A stretch of 7,443 nt of DNA from JANNWF01 sp038205755 (GTDB taxonomy: Bacteria > Pseudomonadota > Gammaproteobacteria > Xanthomonadales > Xanthomonadaceae). This document shows, piece by piece, positions 1-5,827 of this stretch. Position 1 is the stretch's first letter; each line of letters begins with the position of its first letter. The notes beneath the pieces were generated by a model. The model ran no database searches. It was given only the letters and a program-made list of their open reading frames with translations, and was not told the origin of the DNA. The stretch is taken from NCBI GenBank assembly GCA_038205755.1, contig JBBRBN010000120.1, forward strand, positions 1-7,443, given 5' to 3'. A program made the translations under genes and the position numbers.

Positions 1-158
1 TGAATGCGCCAAGCGCCGCGCAGTACCAGAAGTAGAAACTGGAGATCTTCCAGTACGGAAAGGCGTTCGGCATGCGCGAAGTATGCCGAGAGCGCCTGCT
101 GTGACGCATCCGATCCAATCACGTCGGCCTATGGCGTCGCAGGCGGCGATCTTTTACC
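1..158. other. Leader region with possible remnant or 3' end of an upstream gene
   Basis: No complete gene is supported here. On the plus strand one frame reads NAPSAAQYQK, then a TAG at 33-35, then LEIFQYGKAFGMREVCRERLL ending at a TGA at 102-104. The second stretch has mostly G or C in third positions, as real genes in this window do, so this could be the C-terminal end of an upstream gene, either ending at the TAG or interrupted by it. I do not recognise the family. No convincing promoter or Shine-Dalgarno for the next gene is seen apart from a GGGAA just before its ATG. The assignment is weak because only about 30 codons are visible. Confidence 0.25.
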
Positions 159-203
159 GTGACGGGCTACGCACCTCGCCGTCGGCGAACCCGGGAACCT
201 CGC

Positions 204-1877
204 ATGGCCAATCGACCGCTAAATTTGCTGGATGCTTCCTGGCTGCTGGTTGAATCCAATGAAACGCCAATGCACGTTGGCGCGCTGATGCCCTTCAGCC
301 TGCCCGACGACGCCGGACCCGACTTCGTTCGCGACATCATGGCCACGCTGCGTGCCGCCTCCGAGGTCGAAGCGCCCTGGAACCGGCGGCTGCACACACC
401 GCGTCTGAAGGGACTGGTGCCGCTGTGGACGGAGGTCGACAGCATCGATCTGGAGCATCACGTCAGACACTCCGCCCTGCCTTCGCCCGGCGGAGAGCGC
501 GAGCTCGGCCAGCTGATCGCCCGTCTGCATTCACAGCCGCTCGACCTGACCCGGCCACCGTGGGAGGTCGAGCTTATCGAGGGCCTCGAAGGCAACCGGT
601 TTGCCCTCTACACCAAGGTGCACCATGCGCTGATGGATGGAATCGGCGGCGTCAAGCTGCTGGTCCGGGCGATGTCGACAGAGCGCACCGCCAGCCTCCG
701 GATCGCGCCGTTCTGGACCATCAAGCCGGAACGCAAACCGCGAAAGCGCGCCGCCGACGCGCCGCCAGCGACCGTCGCCCAGATGGCCTCACAGCTGATT
801 GACGCCGTGCGCGGCCAGGCCGACTCGCTGCCCAACATCGCGCGCGCGTTTGGCGCCATGGTGAGCGCCGTGCGCAACAAGGAGGACGTGCTTGCCGTCC
901 CGTTTGACACGCCGGTGTCCATCCTCAACGGCCGCATTCGGGGACCGCGCCGGTTTGCGACCCAGCGCTTTGAGCTGGGTCGCCTGAAGGCGGTGGCGCG
1001 AACCTCGGGCGCCACCCTCAATGATGTGGTTCTGGCGCTGTGTGGCGGCGCCCTGCGGCGGTTCCTGATCGAACTCGGCGAGTTGCCGGACAAACCGCTG
1101 ACCGCCGGCATACCGGTCTCGGTACGCCCCAAGGACGAACATGAGGCTGGCGCGGATGCTGGCAACGCAATCACCTTCATCATCGCAACGCTGGGCACCG
1201 ACATCGCGGACCCGCTGGAGCGCCTCAACGCGATCAAGGCCAGCACCCGGCGAGCGAAGGAGCACGTCCAAGGGCTGCCGCGAAAGTCCATGCTGCAGTA
1301 CACCCTGCTGCTGATGGCGCCGTACATGGCAAGCCTGCTGACCGGTATTGGCGGTCGCACCCGGCCGATGTTCAACATCACGATTTCCAACGTACCCGGG
1401 CCTGAAGCGCCCCTGCATTTTCGCGGCGCGCGCATGGAGGCGTCCTATCCGGTCTCGCTGGTTTCGCACGGTCAAGCACTGAACATCACCTGCCAGAGCT
1501 ACGCCGGATTCCTGCATTTCGGCTTCACTGGCTGTCGCGACAGCCTACCGCACATGCAGCGACTGGCGCCGTATACCGGGGAAGCGCTCGACGAACTGGA
1601 AGCGGCTTTGGCAAGCCACCCCGTCGCCACTGTGCAGAAACGCACGGCGCGCCGCAGCGCTGCGCCCAAGGTGGCCGCCGCTGCGCCCATCAAGATGGCC
1701 AAGACCGTCAGGCCGAAAAAGTCACCCGCATCGGTCACGGCCAGCAAGACGGAAGGAACTTCCCGTCGAGCGCGCAGCAAGCCTGTCGCCGCAGCGGTCG
1801 ACGTTGCTTCCGCCGCCCCCGAGCCGAAGCTCAGAAAGGCCGCTTTCCGTCCAGGGAGCAAGCCCAGGCGCATCTGA
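204..1877 (+). CDS. Wax ester synthase/diacylglycerol O-acyltransferase (WS/DGAT family) with basic C-terminal tail
   Basis: This enzyme family joins an acyl-CoA to a fatty alcohol or diacylglycerol, giving wax esters or triacylglycerol stored in granules at the inner membrane. Seen in the sequence (numbered from the ATG at 204, 557 residues): an N-terminal LDASWLLVE...PMHVG block typical of the family, PLDLTRPPWE, the catalytic HHALMDG at 140-146, NDVVLALCGGALRRF, the block PVSVRP, and NITISNVPGP near 391-400 in the C-terminal WS/DGAT domain. A GTG at 159 would add 15 residues (MTGYAPRRRRTREPR). I prefer the ATG because GGGAA lies 6 bases before it and the family homology begins there. The family is usually about 450-480 residues. 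The excess is a tail (479-557) with 22 Lys/Arg against 3 acidic residues, rich in Ala. Its last 13 codons and stop lie inside repeat unit A. Whether it prefers wax ester or triacylglycerol cannot be read from sequence. Confidence 0.93.
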   Translation: MANRPLNLLDASWLLVESNETPMHVGALMPFSLPDDAGPDFVRDIMATLRAASEVEAPWNRRLHTPRLKGLVPLWTEVDSIDLEHHVRHSALPSPGGERELGQLIARLHSQPLDLTRPPWEVELIEGLEGNRFALYTKVHHALMDGIGGVKLLVRAMSTERTASLRIAPFWTIKPERKPRKRAADAPPATVAQMASQLIDAVRGQADSLPNIARAFGAMVSAVRNKEDVLAVPFDTPVSILNGRIRGPRRFATQRFELGRLKAVARTSGATLNDVVLALCGGALRRFLIELGELPDKPLTAGIPVSVRPKDEHEAGADAGNAITFIIATLGTDIADPLERLNAIKASTRRAKEHVQGLPRKSMLQYTLLLMAPYMASLLTGIGGRTRPMFNITISNVPGPEAPLHFRGARMEASYPVSLVSHGQALNITCQSYAGFLHFGFTGCRDSLPHMQRLAPYTGEALDELEAALASHPVATVQKRTARRSAAPKVAAAAPIKMAKTVRPKKSPASVTASKTEGTSRRARSKPVAAAVDVASAAPEPKLRKAAFRPGSKPRRI

Positions 1878-1938
1878 ACATCGGGCGCCTCGTCAAGGCG
1901 CAGGCGTGATCGTGGTCAAGAGCCAAGGACTGGATGGC

Positions 1939-2110
1939 TGCCAACGCGCACTCGTAGCGCCGAGCTTGCTCGGCTGGCTTTCTGCGAGATTCCGCTTCGG
2001 GTCAGGGTGCAGCGGAGCAAGCTCTGCCAACGCGCACTCGTAGAGCCGAGCTTGCTCGGCTGGCTTTGTGCGAGATTCCGCTTCGGGTCAGGGTGCAGCG
2101 GAGCAAGCTC
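1939..2110. repeat. 86-bp tandem duplication within repeat unit A
   Basis: Bases 1939-2024 and 2025-2110 are near-identical direct repeats, each starting TGCCAACGCGCACTCGTAG and ending AGCGGAGCAAGCTC. Visible differences are C versus A after the GTAG, and C versus G after GGCTTT. A third copy is at 2314-2399 in unit A copy 2. The first block's second palindrome is cut off at its midpoint by the junction, which suits slippage or unequal recombination. Confidence 0.88.
1954..1975 (+). repeat. REP palindrome, GTAG type (copy 1)
   Basis: A GTAG head (1954-1957) is followed by arm CGCCGAGC, loop TT, and arm GCTCGGCT. The stem has 7 of 8 pairs; the outermost is broken by C in place of A. Its expected inverted partner at 2011-2024 is truncated by the tandem junction. 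Confidence 0.75.
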
Positions 2111-2118
2111 CGCTCTAC
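2040..2118. repeat. Inverted REP pair (REPIN-like), copy 1
   Basis: Plus-strand REP at 2040-2061: GTAG head, arm AGCCGAGC, loop TT, arm GCTCGGCT, a perfect 8-bp stem. Minus-strand REP at 2097-2118: the reverse complement reads GTAG, AGCGGAGC, TT, GCTCCGCT, also a perfect stem. The two face each other across a 35-base spacer, so the whole 79-bp unit can also fold into one long hairpin. This layout matches REP doublets described as REPINs, and the GTAG head matches the REPs known from Stenotrophomonas. No REP-associated transposase (RAYT) gene is in the window. Confidence 0.82.
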
Positions 2119-2126
2119 GAAATCCT

Positions 2127-2209
2127 CGCGCCACCCATAGCGTCAGGCGCGCGCGGGCGCCGCACGTGTCTGCTGGCAAACTTCTTGCGGGTCCGGAGCA
2201 TCGCGGACG
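2127..2209. repeat. Repeat unit B, copy 1
   Basis: An 83-bp segment starting CGCGCCACCCATAGCG and ending CATCGCGGACG. It recurs at 2477-2559 with two visible differences (C/T after GCCGCA, A/G after GCTGGC). It contains the small inverted repeat GGCGC...GCGCC. It joins directly to unit A copy 2, sharing or abutting base 2209. Confidence 0.85.
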
Positions 2210-2415
2210 AAAGGCCGCTTTCCGTCCAGGGAGCAAGCCCAGGCGCGTCTGAACATCGGGCGCCTCGTCAAGGCGCAGGTGTGATCGTGGTCAAGAGCCA
2301 AGGACTGGATGGCTGCCAACGCGCACTCGTAGAGCCGAGCTTGCTCGGCTGGCTTTGAGCGAGATTCCGCTTCGGGTCAGGGTGCAGCGGAGCAAGCTCC
2401 GCTCTACGAAATCCT
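2209..2415. repeat. Composite repeat unit A, copy 2
   Basis: This is a second copy of the block at 1834-2126 without the internal 86-bp duplication. Its first 44 bases still read as the last residues of the WS/DGAT protein (KAAFRPGSKPRRV) followed by TGA at 2250-2252, but no gene body precedes them. That makes it a fossil of the gene's 3' end, or evidence that the end of the gene was itself taken from the repeat. Confidence 0.87.
2329..2407. repeat. Inverted REP pair (REPIN-like), copy 2
   Basis: Same structure and 79-bp length as 2040-2118: a plus-strand REP at 2329-2350 (GTAG, AGCCGAGC, TT, GCTCGGCT) facing a minus-strand REP at 2386-2407 (reverse complement GTAG, AGCGGAGC, TT, GCTCCGCT). 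The pairs differ in the same stem base (C or G) in both copies, so each hairpin keeps perfect internal pairing. Confidence 0.82.
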
Positions 2416-2422
2416 CGCGCGT

Positions 2423-2452
2423 CCCATAGCGTCAGGCGCGCGCGGGCGCCGC
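2423..2452. repeat. Partial copy of repeat unit B
   Basis: CCCATAGCGTCAGGCGCGCG and the following bases match the left part of unit B (2135-2164, 2485-2514). It stops after GGGCGCCGC. About 24 bases of non-repeated sequence (2453-2476) separate it from the complete B copy at 2477. Confidence 0.75.
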
Positions 2453-2476
2453 GTCAGGCCAGGCAGCGGCGGTCAG

Positions 2477-2559
2477 CGCGCCACCCATAGCGTCAGGCGC
2501 GCGCGGGCGCCGCATGTGTCTGCTGGCGAACTTCTTGCGGGTCCGGAGCATCGCGGACG
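2477..2559. repeat. Repeat unit B, copy 2
   Basis: The second full 83-bp copy of unit B, near-identical to 2127-2209. After CATCGCGGACG the sequence becomes unique (CGGAATCAGG), which marks the right edge of the repeat block. No gene is supported between 1878 and 2730. Small open frames there fall inside repeats and lack a recognisable family. Confidence 0.84.
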
Positions 2560-2645
2560 CGGAATCAGGCGCATTCCGCTCCAATCGCACGTCGCTTGCC
2601 GTGCTGCCCGTCAACCCGTTCGACAAGTCGCAATGGCCGCCAAAA

Positions 2646-2673
2646 GCACTGCGGCAGCCCGCGCTCCTACAAT
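2646..2673 (+). promoter_or_regulatory. Candidate sigma-70-type promoter for the ABC exporter gene
   Basis: TACAAT at 2668-2673 matches 5 of 6 bases of the -10 consensus and sits in an AT-richer patch (CCTACAATACTCAATTG) of otherwise GC-rich DNA. The -35 region is poor; the best-spaced hexamer is GCACTG (2646-2651, 16-base spacer). Transcription starting near 2680 would give a leader of about 50 bases before the ATG at 2731, which fits. It also argues against the longer reading frame that opens at 2596. Confidence 0.4.
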
Positions 2674-2730
2674 ACTCAATTGCGGCGACCGCCAAAGCGG
2701 CACCCTCGCACCCTCCTGAGCGCATCGTCC

Positions 2731-4509
2731 ATGTCTGAATCCGATTCAACCCAGCCGCCCGGCGACCGCCGCCAGGCGCTCGCCAGCTTGCGCCTGCTGC
2801 CCGACCTCGTTCGCCCGCACCTCGGCCTGGTGGCCGGCTGGCTCGGCTTCATGGTGCTGTCCACGGCGGCAACGCTGAGCCTGCCGGTGGCGGTCCGACT
2901 GATGATTGATCGCGGATTTGCCGGTGAAGATCCGGCTGCCATTGACCGCTGGTTCGCCGGGCTGCTGGGCGTCGCCATCGTTCTGGCCGTCGCCACCGCC
3001 GCCCGATTCTTCTATGTCAGCCTGCTTGGCGAGCGCGTGGTCACCGACCTGCGGCGGAAACTCTACGATCACCTGCTCGGCCTGGACATGGGCTTCTACG
3101 AGCGTAGCCGCAGCGGTGAGCTGATGTCGCGCCTGTCGGCAGACACCGAACAGATTCGCGGCATGGTCGGCTCCAGCGCCTCGGTGGCGCTGCGCAGCGT
3201 GATCACCCTGCTTGGCAGCGGCCTCATGCTGGTGATCACCAGTCCACGGCTGGCTGGAATGGCGGCTATCGGCATACCGCTGGTGGTGCTGCCGATAGTT
3301 CTCTATGGCCGGCGGGTACAGGCGATCGCCAAGGAAAGCCAGGACCGCGTCGCGGATGCCAATGCGCGCGCTGCCGAAACACTCGGGGCGATGCACACCG
3401 TCCAGAGCTACGCCCGCCAGACGTTCGAATCCGGGCGCTTTGCGCACGCGCTGCAGCGCGCGCTGGGCTCCGCGCGACGCCGTATTCGCACCCAGGCGTG
3501 GCTTACCGCATCGGTAATCCTGCTGGTTTTCGGAGCGATCACCGGCGTGCTGTGGATCGGCGCCAAGGACGTGGTCGCTGGCAGCATGAGCGCAGGCACG
3601 CTCAGTCAGTTCGTGCTCTACGCCGTGCTCGGCGCCGGTTCGGTGGGCGCCTTGAGCGAGGTGTGGGCCGAAGTGCAGCGGGCCGGCGGCGGCATGGTGC
3701 GGCTGCAGGAACTGTTGCACACCGCCACCGCCATTGTGGCGCCTTCCGCGCCGCGCGCGCTGCCGGTGCCAGTTCGCGGTGAGCTGCGCTTTGAGGGCGT
3801 GCACTTCCACTATCCGTCGCGACCGTCTGCGCCGGCACTGGAACGAATCGACCTGCGTATTTTGCCTGGCGAGACGGTCGCGCTGGTTGGACCGTCCGGC
3901 GCCGGCAAGAGCACGATTCTGCAGCTGATCGGCAGATTCTATGACCCGCAAGCGGGACGCATCACGCTGGATGGCATTGACCTGCGCGAATTGGATCCGG
4001 ATGCACTGCGCGCGCAGATCGCCCTGGTGCCGCAGGACCCGGTCATCTTCGCCGCAGATGCGTCCGAAAACATCCGCTATGGCCAGCTCGATGCCAGTCA
4101 AGCGGACGTAGAAGCCGCCGCCCGCAGTGCCGAGGCGCACGAGTTTCTGGTCGCGCTGCCGGATGGCTATGGCACCTGGCTGGGCGAGCGCGGAGTGCGT
4201 CTGTCCGGCGGCCAGCAGCAGCGGCTGGCGATCGCCCGCGCAGTACTGAAAGACGCGCCGATCCTGCTGCTTGACGAGGCCACCAGTGCCCTCGACGCCG
4301 CCAGCGAGCGGGCCATACAGCAGGCACTTGAGCGGCTGGTCATCGGTCGAACCACTTTGGTGATCGCGCATCGGCTGGCCACGGTTCGCCGGGCCGACCG
4401 GATCGTGGTGCTCGACGGCGGTCGGATTGTCGCTGAAGGCAGCCACGATGTGCTGATGGCTGCCGGAGGCCTGTACGCCGAACTGGCGCGACTGCAGTTC
4501 TCGAACTGA
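2731..4509 (+). CDS. ABC exporter half-transporter, MsbA-related (fused permease and ATPase)
   Basis: An inner-membrane ATP-driven exporter, expected to act as a homodimer; substrate unknown (lipids and drugs are common in this family). The 592-residue length is normal. Residues about 28-315 form a six-helix transmembrane domain (helices near 30-52, 72-94, 150-172, 174-193, 256-278, 286-312), with the typical coupling-helix region RVADANARAAETLGAMHTVQ. The ATPase domain is complete: A-loop Tyr361, Walker A GPSGAGKST 387-395, Q-loop Gln435, signature LSGGQ 491-495, Walker B ILLLDE 511-516 with catalytic Glu516, D-loop SALD, and H-loop His547. I chose the ATG at 2731 (MSESDSTQPP) because the upstream extension would precede the likely promoter and has no family homology. 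The Shine-Dalgarno is weak. It is probably of the MsbA-related type common in Proteobacteria, not MsbA itself, since no lipid A gene (such as lpxK) adjoins it. Confidence 0.93.
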   Translation: MSESDSTQPPGDRRQALASLRLLPDLVRPHLGLVAGWLGFMVLSTAATLSLPVAVRLMIDRGFAGEDPAAIDRWFAGLLGVAIVLAVATAARFFYVSLLGERVVTDLRRKLYDHLLGLDMGFYERSRSGELMSRLSADTEQIRGMVGSSASVALRSVITLLGSGLMLVITSPRLAGMAAIGIPLVVLPIVLYGRRVQAIAKESQDRVADANARAAETLGAMHTVQSYARQTFESGRFAHALQRALGSARRRIRTQAWLTASVILLVFGAITGVLWIGAKDVVAGSMSAGTLSQFVLYAVLGAGSVGALSEVWAEVQRAGGGMVRLQELLHTATAIVAPSAPRALPVPVRGELRFEGVHFHYPSRPSAPALERIDLRILPGETVALVGPSGAGKSTILQLIGRFYDPQAGRITLDGIDLRELDPDALRAQIALVPQDPVIFAADASENIRYGQLDASQADVEAAARSAEAHEFLVALPDGYGTWLGERGVRLSGGQQQRLAIARAVLKDAPILLLDEATSALDAASERAIQQALERLVIGRTTLVIAHRLATVRRADRIVVLDGGRIVAEGSHDVLMAAGGLYAELARLQFSN

Positions 4510-4693
4510 GCGGCCTGCTGGCTCACTGCGCCCTGATTCGCGCCACCGATCCTGGCTGCAATAATTGTGCAGGCAATCGTAGCCACACCCGCTGCTATGC
4601 GGCAGTCCGACCAACGGCCGCGACAGCCGGATGCTGGCGTGGTCCATCCAGCGGCTACGATAAGGTGCCTCCCCTTACGCGCGAATCGGGCGC
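4510..4693. other. Gap between ABC exporter and sensor kinase
   Basis: No gene is seen. A small inverted repeat TGAGC/GCTCA (4507-4511, 4521-4525) overlaps the exporter stop but has no T-run, so it is a poor terminator. TACGAT at 4656-4661, with CTGGCG 16 bases upstream, is a weak -10/-35 pair that could drive the kinase. Read-through from the exporter gene is equally possible. Confidence 0.3.
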
Positions 4694-5767
4694 TTGAACC
4701 TCAGACTGGACTCGGTCGACACCAACCGGCTCTTCTGGCAGCTGCAGCTGGCGGGCTGGAGCGGCATTTCACTTTTCAGCTATCTGCTTGCACTGGTCAA
4801 CGGCCGCGGGTGGGACAGCTGGAAGATCACGCTGCCGGTCTACCTCGCCGGCTTCGTTGGCACCCTCGGGCTGCGCCTGCTGCTGCGGCGATGGCGGGGT
4901 CTGCCGCCGCTGCCGCTGGCGGCTGCTATCGTCCTGCCGTCGGTGCTGGTAGGTGCCGCCATGAGCGTGGCGCTCAGTCTGGCCTGGTCGCTGACCTGCA
5001 CCACCGACTGCGAGCCCATGAAGCTGAGCAGCTGGCTGGGCGCCATGGTCGGCTATACCTATCTGATCCTGGCCTGGGCGTTCCTGTACATCACGCTGCG
5101 CGTGTATCGCGCCCTGCAGCAGCAAACCCGGCAGGCCCTGGAGGCGAGCGCCATGGCGCATCAGGCCCAGCTGAAGATGCTTCGCTACCAGCTCAATCCG
5201 CACTTTCTGTTCAACACTCTCAACGCCATATCCACGCTGGTGCTGGACCGCGACAGCGAGACCGCCAACCGCATGGTGCAGGGCCTTTCCGCCTTCCTGC
5301 GCTATTCGCTCGACAACGATCCGATGCAGCGTGTCACCCTCGGTCAGGAACTCGAGGCCGCGGCGCTCTACCTTGGGATCGAGAAGCTGCGCTTTGACAC
5401 CCGGCTGAGGGTCATTATCGATGTGCCCGATATTCTGCGCACCGCCCTGCTGCCCAGCCTGATTCTGCAGCCGCTGATCGAGAACGCAATCAAGCACGCC
5501 ATCGCGGGTCGCATCGACGGCGGCGAAATCCGCATCCAGGCGCGTGGCGATCAGGGTCGGCTGCGTCTGAGCATCACCGATGACGGACCCGGCTGCGGAA
5601 CCGAAGGCCCGGCGCCTGCCGGCAGTGGCCATGGCGTGGGTCTTGCCAATACCCGCGAGCGCCTGCGCGTGCTGTACGGTGACCGGCAGTCATTCCAGAC
5701 CAGCAACCGATCCGAGGGTGGATTCGAGGTCGAACTTATGCTGCCGCTGGAGCGCAATGGTGAATAG
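4694..5767 (+). CDS. Membrane sensor histidine kinase, LytS/AlgZ-like (His_kinase family)
   Basis: Expected to autophosphorylate on His and pass phosphate to the regulator encoded next. The 357 residues show four membrane helices (about 13-35, 45-63, 74-98, 112-136), a short coiled segment (RALQQQTRQALEASAMAHQA), then a kinase domain. The H-box LNPHFLFNTLNAIS has the phospho-acceptor His170. The N-box PLIENAIKHAI has Asn264, and the G-boxes are DDGPG 296-300 and GHGVGL 312-317. Positive charges after helices 2 and 4 predict the N-terminus and kinase in the cytoplasm, so the loop between helices 3 and 4 is periplasmic; it carries Cys102 and Cys106. The start is a TTG: no in-frame ATG or GTG occurs before helix 3, and starting there would remove helices 1 and 2. 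There is no large sensory domain, so the signal is unknown. It resembles AlgZ/FimS kinases in architecture, but the usual hemC neighbourhood is absent. Confidence 0.9.
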   Translation: MNLRLDSVDTNRLFWQLQLAGWSGISLFSYLLALVNGRGWDSWKITLPVYLAGFVGTLGLRLLLRRWRGLPPLPLAAAIVLPSVLVGAAMSVALSLAWSLTCTTDCEPMKLSSWLGAMVGYTYLILAWAFLYITLRVYRALQQQTRQALEASAMAHQAQLKMLRYQLNPHFLFNTLNAISTLVLDRDSETANRMVQGLSAFLRYSLDNDPMQRVTLGQELEAAALYLGIEKLRFDTRLRVIIDVPDILRTALLPSLILQPLIENAIKHAIAGRIDGGEIRIQARGDQGRLRLSITDDGPGCGTEGPAPAGSGHGVGLANTRERLRVLYGDRQSFQTSNRSEGGFEVELMLPLERNGE

Positions 5768-5827
5768 CTCGCTGCGAACGCCCCCGGCCACGCCAGCCCG
5801 TTCGCCGCGCAGTGGCGCCCCGCATCA

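Larger units (their letters stand above)
1834..2126. repeat. Composite repeat unit A, copy 1 (contains an internal 86-bp duplication)
   Basis: The first 105 bases (1834-1938) match 2209-2313 with only two differences. After that the unit carries an 86-bp block twice, where copy 2 has it once. The unit starts inside the WS/DGAT gene: its first 44 bases encode the end of the protein and its TGA. It ends at the start of unit B (2127). It looks like a segmental duplication that includes the gene's 3' end, or a mobile REP-bearing block that landed on it. Confidence 0.88.

Noticed and set aside
608..1517. Long minus-strand frames inside the WS/DGAT gene
   Set aside because: Composition typical of antisense GC-rich frames; the plus-strand frame has the HHxxxDG and SNVPGP motifs.
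1834..2559. CRISPR array
   Set aside because: Repeats are 79-375 bases with no regular short repeat/unique spacer pattern, no cas genes are present, and the structure is explained by REP pairs and segmental duplication.
1834..2559. Insertion sequence
   Set aside because: No transposase frame, no terminal inverted repeats bounding the block, and no evident target-site duplication.
2596..2730. N-terminal extension of the ABC exporter from an upstream start
   Set aside because: The extra 45 residues lack family homology and would begin upstream of the likely promoter; ABC exporters of this type start close to the MSES position.
2746..4647. A 633-codon open frame on the minus strand opposite the ABC exporter
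   Set aside because: The plus-strand gene has every ABC motif. The antisense frame is rich in Gln/His/Arg with no recognisable family, as expected for a shadow frame in GC-rich DNA.
4567..5397. A plus-strand frame overlapping the kinase start
   Set aside because: Its product is low-complexity Ala/Arg/Pro/Gln, whereas the overlapping frame encodes clear membrane helices and an H-box.
4769..5632. A 287-codon minus-strand frame opposite the sensor kinase
   Set aside because: Shadow of a well-supported kinase gene; no family resemblance in the antisense product.
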